Shown piece by piece: positions 55,401 through 64,000 of a DNA stretch of 64,000 nt. The notes beneath the pieces were generated by a model. That model was not told where the DNA came from. It did not search any database and saw only the letters and a list, made by a program, of their open reading frames with translations. The translations under genes and the position numbers were made by a program. The stretch's first letter is position 1, and every line of letters begins with the position of its first letter. This DNA is from Diatrype stigma (taxonomy: Eukaryota; Ascomycota; Sordariomycetes; Xylariales; Diatrypaceae): contig JAKJXP020000013.1 in the NCBI GenBank assembly GCA_022225965.2, forward strand, positions 62,001 to 126,000, written 5' to 3'.

Positions 55401-58400
55401 GGGTAGGTAGCATCTTTGTGTCCACAGATAAATGTAACACGACGAACGCGTCGCGAGAGCAGATCATCCTTGAATGCATGGACGACGCCCCGTACCCTAG
55501 TAAGCATCTCTTGATCGGTCTCACCCTCAGAATCGCAGATAGCTACATTGAGAACGTTGGCCAGTTCGTCGCCAGTGGTGTTACGCCTGCCGGCGAGAGT
55601 CGGCACAGGAGCGTGGCGCCTTCTGTGCTTGGGTAAGACCTCGAAAGCCTTTTGCAATAAGTCCTCGATCTCGTCCAAGTATCGGCAGGGAATCATCACA
55701 CCCTTCCGAATAGGTTCCTCCTGGGTTCTGCTCGTCAAGTAAGACATATCGCTAATAGAGTGAATACGGTTGAAGGAGAACTCTTGAGGAGTGCCAGGAA
55801 CGGACGGGTTCGACTCGACAGGAATATTCAACTCGGACTGCCCCATCTTCCTAAGAGAGAAGTCCCAGGACATGAATGTAGGAACACCATCGTTCTCGTC
55901 AGTGTGGTAATGGATAGCCTTGAGGTTGTATGCACGGTATGCTCGGCGCACGTAAACCTCGAGAGCAGCCATAGAGACCCAAGCATCGTCATGACCGAAG
56001 AAGGAGGTTAGAACGTCGAAGACTGTGTACTTGGAGTCTACAACTTCCTTGATGATATCAAGGCTAGGCTCTCTATGCTCCCAGCCAGTCTCACCGTACT
56101 TGTTCTCAACTACTGAGGACCGTAGGATGTGCTCCATCTGGCCCATGCGCTCTTCCAGAGACGGCATGGCACATTGGATCAGAATTTCTCTGGCCTTGAG
56201 AGATACCTTGGCGGTTCCTCTTGACTCGAGCTCGGTGAGTTTGCTGAGGGCACCTCGTAGATATCTTCCGATGTTGCCAACGTTGGGCTTGTTCGGCCGA
56301 TATTCTTCCAGTATACATAAAATCAAGTTGCTCTTGGCTACGATCCTGCTGTGAGAAAGGACCAGTTGAATAACCTTGAGGTAGTCATCCTTATTCTCTT
56401 CACGGAGTTTCAGAATAACCTCCTCGGATTGGTTTCGAGAGCCAGAGAATAGTGCCTCAGCATTGGCATAATCCAGGAGCAGGCCAGCGACAGCCTTGAG
56501 TTCCCGGACCTTTTGGCCCTCCGCGTATAACTCGATAATATCCGTGAGAGGAGACAGGGTGGCCCGAAGCGTGTCCGCGTCACTAGGAGAAACGTTGTCA
56601 TCCAGGAACTTGTTGAAAGTCCGAGCTAGTGTCTTAGCAGGGAATTCAACGTGGCGTGACTTGGCCTTGTCGATAAGTTGCGTGAATAGGTTATCCAATT
56701 TCTGGGGCATTCTGGAGTGAAGGGCAGAGTGCTGGGATGCCCATTCGCTGTAGGGAAGTTCGGGGTCGCGAAGCACCGCCATGAAATCCTTGAGAGTCTG
56801 CTGCATGATGACAGAATTGTCGAAACCGGCAAGAATATTTTTCAGGATGCTGTACAGCAAGGCGAACTTTTGGGCAGGCTTGTTTCCGATGACCTGAGGC
56901 GCGCCTAGCGCTGGCAGTTGTCCAAGAAATGGTAGCGCTTGCTTGACGCGAGAAGGATCATCAAGGGCGAGAATACCAAGGATATCTCCCGCCTCGATCG
57001 TTACACCGGGCTGCTTGATGATCTGAACCATGCCATCCTCTTGAGCTACGAGAGGCATAAACATCTTCATAACCTCCACCTCGGCGAAAGTTTGTCCTGC
57101 CGTGACGTGCTCGCCGTTCTCGACCGTGTACTTCACGAGCTTACCAGGACTGGGACTTCGCAGTTGTGTGGGATCATTTTCCTGTTCTAGCAAACATGTC
57201 TTGCTGTCCACAGAGACACGAGTAGCACCGACCTCTTCCTTCCAGTAGACGCTGTGACTCCGACCGTCCAACAGAATCAGAAGACCACCATCACTGAGAG
57301 CACGAACACCCACAGAGCACTTGGATCCGTTGACGAAGAGATGATAGCTGTCAACGCTCGAACGAGTAGCTGTAAATCTGTAGCGCACACCCTCGTAAAT
57401 GAAATCTATCGGGAAGACGGTCTTCAAGATGTCCTTAGAAGGAACTTGACCCCGTTCGAGGCCGGAGCGGTACTCGGCGATACAAGCTTCAGAAGCAATA
57501 TGTGCCTTGCATGTAGCTCCGCATATGACAGCAAGCATGGGGTCGGGGCGTTCGGCGGTTAGCTTCTTCGAAATGAGTTCGTCAAGCCAGCCAGTTGTGA
57601 TTGTATTGTCTTCGAAGGCCTCAGTCTCCAGCAGCTTGATCAGATACTCCACCGTTGTCCTGAAGTCACCGCGGATACTCAGCTCCTTCAGTGCGACGAC
57701 CATATTCTTTCGGGATGCAGCTCGGTTCTCTCCGTACGCGAAGATGTGACCAAATTGACTGTCGGAGAAGCTGTGAATACTGGACGCAGTACTGACAGAG
57801 AAGTAACCCCAGACGTTGGCGCTACTTCGGAAGTTCAGCTCATGCATGACACCGTTCGAAGGCTTGAAGCCCTCGCCCGGGTCCTCAGATGTGATTCTGC
57901 AGGCAGTACAATGACCCTTGGGGTTGGGTCGGCGTTGCGTCTTCTCACTTTCCTCATCCTCGAAGTTAAAATCGATTTCGGTCGTAAGTTTAGGGTCGAG
58001 ACCATATAGCAACCGAATATCGCTGATTCTGTGCAGAGGAATACCCATGGCGACCTGAAGCTGGGCAACGGGAAGGTTCACACCACTGACCATTTCAGTG
58101 GTAGGATGCTCGACCTGGAGACGTGGGTTCAACTCGAGGAAGTAAAACTTGTCATCCTCGTGAGAGTAGAGATACTCGACAGTTCCGGCTGACACGTAGC
58201 CGACCAAGCGACCCAGGCGTACAGCAGCCAGCTCCATCTTTTTGAAAGTCGGCGCCTTCGCAATGGTGACAGGGGCCTCCTCGATAATCTTTTGGTGCCT
58301 TCGTTGCACGGAACAATCTCTGCCAAACAGCGAAACGTTGTTTCCATACTGATCAGCTAATAACTGGACCTCGAGATGTCTAGCATTTCCAGCCAGCTTC

Positions 58401-59404
58401 ATGATGAAGATAGGCGAACCGGGAATTTCGCTGGCGGCTGCCTTATATAGCTGTTCGAACCCGTCTTCGCTCATGGCTTTTCGGATACCCTTACCACCAC
58501 CGCCTTCTGATGCCTTGATCATGACAGGGAAGCCGATGTCTTTCGCCTTCTCGAGACCCTCTTCCCAGGAGTTAACACAGCCTTTGAGGTAGATATCGTC
58601 CGCCACGGTGACGAGGCCCGAGTCATCGATGTCGACCTTGTCAATTCCTGTTCCTGACCAGGGGATACAAGGAACCTTGGCGTGTTGTGCGACGATCGTT
58701 GATGAAATTTTGTCACCAAGAGATCGCATAGCGGATCCAGGAGGTCCGATGAAGACAATCTTGTTGGGGGATGCTGCCAGGGACTCTGGGAGTTTCGGAT
58801 TTTCCGAAGCATGGCCCCTATCAAAGTTCATTAGCATCTCGGATTCGATAGAGCATGGGCTTTGACTTACCAGCCGGCCCAAACAGCATGTACATTCATC
58901 CGCTCAGCAATATCGACGATAAGTTCTACGTTCGCGTAGTTGTGATTATTCGTGCCACCAGGAACCTCAACGTAGTGATCAGCCATTCGAATGTAATCGG
59001 CATTGGCTGCCAGATCTTCAGGCGTAGCCATGACGGTAAATTGAATGGCCTTTTCGTCGCCGAATGTTTCGTAGGCCCACTTTCGTACTGATCGAATCTC
59101 CTTGACGGCAGCAATACCGTTGTTGGCGATGAGAACCTGTAGAAAATTGTAAGCTCCTAACCTCAATCATCACTACCTCAAACCGTTCCCCGGACACCCT
59201 TACATTTGTGATAACAGTGTGTCCATCGTGAGCAGCCACGAAGTCCTTTACTTTCGATGGGGCCGCATTTTCTAATCTGTTGCCTCCGATGAAATGTTCT
59301 GGTACCCGGTGCTTCTCTGCGTATGAAACCTTGCCATTTGTGACCGGTACCGTCCTGTTGCCGTTGGCACCGTTGGCCGGGCCGTGACCGTTTGTCTGGC
59401 TCAT
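52427..59404 (-). CDS. ACC1: Cytosolic acetyl-CoA carboxylase, multidomain biotin enzyme
   Basis: Four exons, join(52427..53943, 54004..58817, 58871..59136, 59204..59404), 2265 residues, the usual length. It makes malonyl-CoA from acetyl-CoA, bicarbonate and ATP for fatty-acid and polyketide synthesis. The biotin carboxylase domain starts with '[12 protein letters not shown]' and has the ATP-grasp loop '[10 protein letters not shown]'. The biotinyl-carrier motif 'EVMKM' puts the biotinylated Lys near residue 738. A long central region follows, containing '[13 protein letters not shown]' near residue 1175, a match to the Snf1/AMPK phosphorylation consensus used to switch fungal ACC off. The carboxyltransferase halves fill the C-terminus ('[12 protein letters not shown]', later '[17 protein letters not shown]'). 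All introns lie where the family reading continues without a break. It is a single-copy primary-metabolism gene, not evidence of a specialised cluster. Confidence 0.97.
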
Positions 59405-61860
59405 TTTGTGTGGTTTGAAGATGATAAGAGCTCAAGGAAGCCGAATGCGGGTGTTATAAGACCATTCAGGTATGGCGGCTCTCGAGTCAATCTGCAAGTG
59501 CCTTGGAGGGGATAATCGGATTTCGTGTATGCGGCGGGGTTGGCGCAATCGCAGAGTAGGTTCTGCGGGGGGCTCGGGGGAGGGTCGAGTTCACACGGGC
59601 CTATCTTTAGCCAGATTGCGGTCTAATAGTCCCAGGTCATGAATTGGCAGTTGCTCAATGCCTCTGGATCTGTGCAGATATCCACTTGGGAGTTTCGCCG
59701 AGAAGGTGTTCGTCAAGGAACGGAGGGTGAGGAATAGATATCTGTGAAGTTGCAAGATACGTCAGCACAGCGGTTCAAAGTAATCGTGGAGAACTGGTTG
59801 GTCCAAGTGATCAGTCTTTGGTGGCGCCTATTGTATAGATGGCCATTCAGTTTCGGCACTAGTTTCGAGTTTCAAGTTGCTGCCAGACTGCTTGACTGCA
59901 TATTGTGTGCAGATAAATTACTACGCCGAGCTGGCCGAGGTCATACGGCATGGCAGGGTTTCGCCCGCCCAGGATGCCACCAGGATGCCACGGACACACA
60001 GATCAATGCTCCGCCTCCTAACCGACCTTTCCACCTCTAGGATTTGAGAATGGAATCGGGGATAGGATCCGCACTTACACACAACAGCAAGCGAATGCTG
60101 ATCGATTTTTTGTATAGACCGGAGTAGCTATGCGCAAAGTGACGTACGTGGGAAGACCAAGGGATTCGCCGTTGTCCTCGAGGTCGTGAAAATGTAGTCG
60201 AAGACAAGAATCAAAGCTGTGCCTCGCGGGGTTGTAGATGGGAGGGAGGGGAAGGAGGAAGCAACAGTAGCGGCGATTGAGGATGGGATGGAGAAGGGAA
60301 GAGTCTGAAAAGGGGCTTCTCAAGAAGGAGCTGAGAGAGGCCAGGAGGTATGCACGTCTACTTTTAAAGATGGGAAAATACCTTGAAGGGGGTACGGTTT
60401 TGGGGACAGCAGAGCTTGATATGCACATCGACGGTAGACCACGATTAGTACTTCGTAGGCTACGATTAGTCCAGTAAATTGTTCCGTTCAGCCCATTGTG
60501 TGCCATGCGACTGGCTAGTTGTTGGGTACATTCACTACTGTCGACATCGGGTACTGTTCGGCTTGGTCCCGTCTCTAAAAGATGCAGCTTGTATTTAGTC
60601 GTACTGGTTACTACTGGGAGATACACCCGGCTGAGCTAGAGTTCCCGTCTGTGTGTGAGAATGTACCTACAGATATATACACACATGTACAGTACGCATT
60701 GCCAGAACGTCGATGGTCAAACTCATCCATCTCCTGCTGAGCCCGCTATCGTCAGGCAGGTATTACTTACTTCCTACCTTACTGCAGTGTGTATTGTACA
60801 TACATACACCTCATTAGGTGAGATCCAGATGTTCCCTAGTGGGGTAATCAGCTTCCAGTTCCACCCAATCACAGATCCTTCCGGGGTGTTGGGGAGAGGA
60901 TGGATCCCCACCCCCAGCACAGATATCCGTCGCTAAAAGGAAAAGGCAGAAGGCCAAAGCCGGTTCGAATGGGCGTGTGTACTTCCGGCGGCCCTACGAT
61001 GGAGTCCTCATCTATTTTGGTCTGTCTTGAAATGCCCAGCTAGCATGTTCGGGACATGGTGACTATACGCGGTAGACACCAGGTATTCGAGAATATACAC
61101 ATCTTCTTTCTTCTTTCTCCTCAGCTATTCTAACTACTCACTACCGTCTCTTTGAGACAGGTGCGGGGATATTGCAGGAGTGGAGTAAATAGGTGGACGG
61201 ATCGCTGTGAAACTCAGCAAAGAAACTTCAGATGGCACGCCTACCGAATCATGCCTAGGTAGGTACAAGCCGTTTACCCAAGATACTGCGGAGTCTTGGG
61301 AGTATATGATAATCATGGCCTAGTGATCGGTCAGTGAATGCAGGTGGCAGCGGTGGCTTCTTCGTGGTCCGGCGGTGCGGCGTCCGAACATAATAAGAAT
61401 GGAAATCTCTGTTGCACATACGTCATGCTATTCAACCACTACGTGGGTACTTGTGTAGTTAATCTGTATTTTGTGTAGCAGCTTTTCCGACCGGCTGACA
61501 GTCTGATAGACCGCATCATGAGTGTATTCCGTCAGTGCCAAGTCGTATATTTGACAAGTACTCAAGTTAACACCAAGGGTCGAACTTGGTAGTCTTCATC
61601 GTTACCCATCGCTATACTACGTAGTAAGCAGCCATGTTGCTCCCTTGGACTTTTTCCACGTCTAGTAATTGGAAATGTTCAAAACCAATGAGCTCAACAT
61701 AATCGTTACCAAATGAAGGATAGTTCGGGATAGTTCGGGATGGGAGTGGGGTCCTGGTCTACGGCCCGGAGTATACACAGACAGGTAAAGGGAAGCCACG
61801 AGGCCAAGAAGTATATATAACCATCTGAATGGACCGGGATCGATGTCATGTCTCATGTCG

Positions 61861-61889
61861 CAAGTCTCAAGTCTCAAGTCTCAAGTCTT
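61861..61889. repeat. 7-bp tandem repeat (CAAGTCT)n
   Basis: Four copies of CAAGTCT, preceded by related TCTCATGTCG units at 61848-61860. Confidence 0.85.
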
Positions 61890-62226
61890 AAGCCTGCGGG
61901 AGAAAAACTCGCCACAACAAGCTCTGCTGCAAAACATTGCTTGTTGGCACAACTACATTACGCAGCTGCAACGACAGTCATATTCTCTTTGGGTCTGTGA
62001 CGAACATCCAACAGCCTCAAGAAAATTACACTCTTCGCTAGCTTCCATCCATCCGGCCATTCCATATCTGATATCGACTTGGTGGCGGTTCATCCGTCCG
62101 TCATTAACGTCCAGATGCCAAACTTAAGCTCTCTGCCCTTCGTCTGCCCAAACTCAATTGTTGGGGTAAAACTTATTGTCCAGGACCAGGGTCCAATTCA
62201 TGGCTCAATTCATGAGCTAAGTGTGT

Positions 62227-62263
62227 ACATACATACATACATACATACATACATACATACATA
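62227..62263. repeat. (ACAT)9 microsatellite
   Basis: Nine ACAT units in a row, with further ACATAC copies at 62265-62290. Confidence 0.95.
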
Positions 62264-62468
62264 GTACATACAACATAGTTACATACATACACGCTACAGT
62301 ACCGTAGACTACCGTACTACCGTAGTACCGTAATAGTTAACCACCACTAACCTTACAGCCATAGCAGCCATAAGTGCTTCTGGTAGGCTTGCAGGAGCAG
62401 CGAGTGGAGGCCCCTAAACCGACGAAATTCCGGCGCCGTCTGGGCCCTGCAGATGGTCCTGGATTTTT

Positions 62469-62500
62469 GGAATCCTGGATTCCTGGATTCCTGGATTCCT
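62469..62500. repeat. 8-bp tandem repeat (GGATTCCT)n
   Basis: Four copies of GGATTCCT, the first one GGAATCCT. The period is the same as that of the repeat at 2501-2559 but the unit is unrelated. Confidence 0.9.
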
Positions 62501-64000
62501 CCATGATTACCCGGCCGAACCACCTGCAGTGCCCAGCCAGCCAGCCAGCCAAACTCAAGTCTGTCAGGTCTGTCAAATCTGCCCTCTCCCGCCCCCCCTA
62601 ACATGACCCTTCTTAGTCAGCGATGTAAGCCTTCACAGCAATGCCAGGTACATGTCATTAGGTAATATCCCATCTCAGTTTTAGGGCGCTATAGATCGTA
62701 TAGGGTCTATAGCAATAGCTGAAGGCTTTAATTAAAGTTTAGTTAGCGTATCGGTTATCTGCTAAGCCCACGAATCTTAATACCAAGTCGGGATGGTCAG
62801 TTGCCCAGGTAGGCAAGATCATCCTTCCATCCATGGATCCATCTGCTTCGGCCTGCGCAGAATCCCCAACACCTTGTCCGGCCGAATCGAAGGAGGACGG
62901 GAGGGATCGCATACCTACCTTGATCACAACCTACATATGTATCTAGGTACTACTACCTTGATGATGATAGGTAAGTACCTGGGCAGGCAGGAATGGATAC
63001 GCATAGGTAAGCATACCTGGGATTTCCACGTACCTCGTTCAATACTACTTCGTACGAACTAGGTCGTCGGTTAAGCATGTACTGCCGTAGTAAGCATGCG
63101 TGTGCCGGCTGAACTAACTATTACCTTCTCAGTTGCTCGGTATCCAAACTCCCTATCTACCCTACTGCTGTCAGGGGTCGTCTTCGATTCACTTGGCTCT
63201 CCGTTATCATGCAGAGCTGCGAAGATATAGGCACAGACACTAGCAGGCGCGATATCGTAGGCCGAGTGTAAGACATTCATTATTATGTATTACACATCCA
63301 AAATCCATACCGTCGAACAAAATGATCCTTCAGGTCCGACCCTACCCCAAAGCCTTTCCGTAAGCCGATATCTCAGGTCAGGTAAGCTCACGTGAAATGC
63401 TCATAGTAAGCCATGATTTTGAAACCTGGGCAGTCCGGGAGCTTGGTCTGTGTAGACTTACCTAGACGAGCTAGGTGTGTGATGAACCAAATGATATCGC
63501 CTTGCGATCAAGGAGATATCAGTCGATCTTATGTTCCAAGTAAAGCGACTAATCGTATTCTTATCGTGTTCAGGGGCTGGTCCTGGATTCGGTGATAGAG
63601 TCGCATCTCACGGTGGTTCGGCTCATCGAGACAATCCCTCAATTCTAGGTAGCGGTTTAGAAAGGAGGAGATTTTCTAGGAAACTTGACGCGCTGTTAAC
63701 AGGCACAGCCAGGCAAGAAATATCGCTATTTGTACTCATGCCTCAACTCCTAGTGTTCATCGTGGATCCATGCTACGTAGGGCTGATTCGGCACGAACCG
63801 AAAGATGGAGCCTTGATCCCTGACATGGCCTGATTTTTGAGATCACCCCGACCATTTTCAATGTACCCGTGCGGCGCCTACGTGGGATCTGCTCCGCGTT
63901 GCGTTAGGATGCGTGCTCGATTTCCTCGTGCGATTTCCTCGTGTTAGTACTACAAGCTACGTTACGTATAAACTCTACTCCTGCACCCTCCAGCCCAGCC

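Larger units (their letters stand above)
59405..64000. other. Long intergenic region upstream of ACC1, no gene recognised
   Basis: 4.6 kb. The first ~1 kb should be the ACC1 promoter and 5' leader; C/T-rich stretches occur on the gene strand near 60230-60310. A 183-codon minus-strand frame at 60075-60626 lies here but has no motif. The rest holds TAGGTA/TACCTA motifs (61255-61265, 62925-63070), several short tandem repeats and small unsupported frames (for example 63531-63833). No tRNA or rRNA was recognised. Confidence 0.5.

Noticed and set aside
60075..60626. 183-codon minus-strand frame upstream of ACC1
   Set aside because: Composition follows C/T-rich leader DNA; no domain; more likely part of the ACC1 promoter or 5' leader.
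63531..63833. 100-codon plus-strand frame near the window end
   Set aside because: No motif or context supports it.

Overview
This window is nuclear DNA of a filamentous ascomycete (Pezizomycotina). The genes have short introns of about 45-90 bp with GT..AG ends. The gene families (YAP-binding protein, highly reducing PKS, AATase-type acetyltransferase, rhodopsin-domain membrane protein, P450s, multidomain acetyl-CoA carboxylase) are fungal. GC-balanced gene DNA alternates sharply with very AT-rich, stop-riddled blocks that look like repeat-induced point mutation (RIP). Intergenic DNA is full of short TAGGTA/TACCTA motifs, as in several Sordariomycetes. The class cannot be fixed from the sequence alone.

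Layout. 1-1978: 5' part of a Ybp1-type gene (-), cut by the window edge. 4523-5035: small secreted, probably GPI-anchored Ser/Thr-rich protein (-). 7348-8466: alpha/beta hydrolase (-). 9367-18588: remnant of a highly reducing PKS (-). It keeps half of the dehydratase plus methyltransferase, enoylreductase, ketoreductase and ACP, but has lost KS and AT. Its enoylreductase is split by a 4.86 kb RIP-degraded insertion that encodes a DIRS-like reverse transcriptase. 18589-19661: a terminal-inverted-repeat element at which the broken PKS meets a broken rhodopsin-domain gene (19703-20095).

21067-39006 is one nested transposon island. The outermost layer is a Ty3/gypsy element with two 179-bp LTRs. 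A 10.03 kb element with ~101-bp inverted repeats and a 7-bp target duplication is inserted between its RT/RNase H and integrase regions. A Helitron-type Rep/Pif1 helicase gene lies inside that. All layers are heavily RIP-mutated but still readable.

39641-51912 is a compact, apparently intact candidate biosynthetic cluster: AATase-type acetyltransferase (+), P450 (-), rhodopsin-domain membrane protein (+), class I sesquiterpene synthase (+) and a second P450 (+). The simplest reading is that a farnesyl-PP-derived hydrocarbon is made by the synthase, oxidised by the two P450s and acetylated by the transferase. 52427-59404 is acetyl-CoA carboxylase (-), a primary-metabolism gene tail-to-tail with the last P450, and it probably marks the cluster edge. 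59405-64000 shows no recognisable gene, only its promoter/5' leader side and short tandem repeats.

Exon joins were worked out by eye from splice signals and family motifs. Family names rest on remembered motifs, not on searches.
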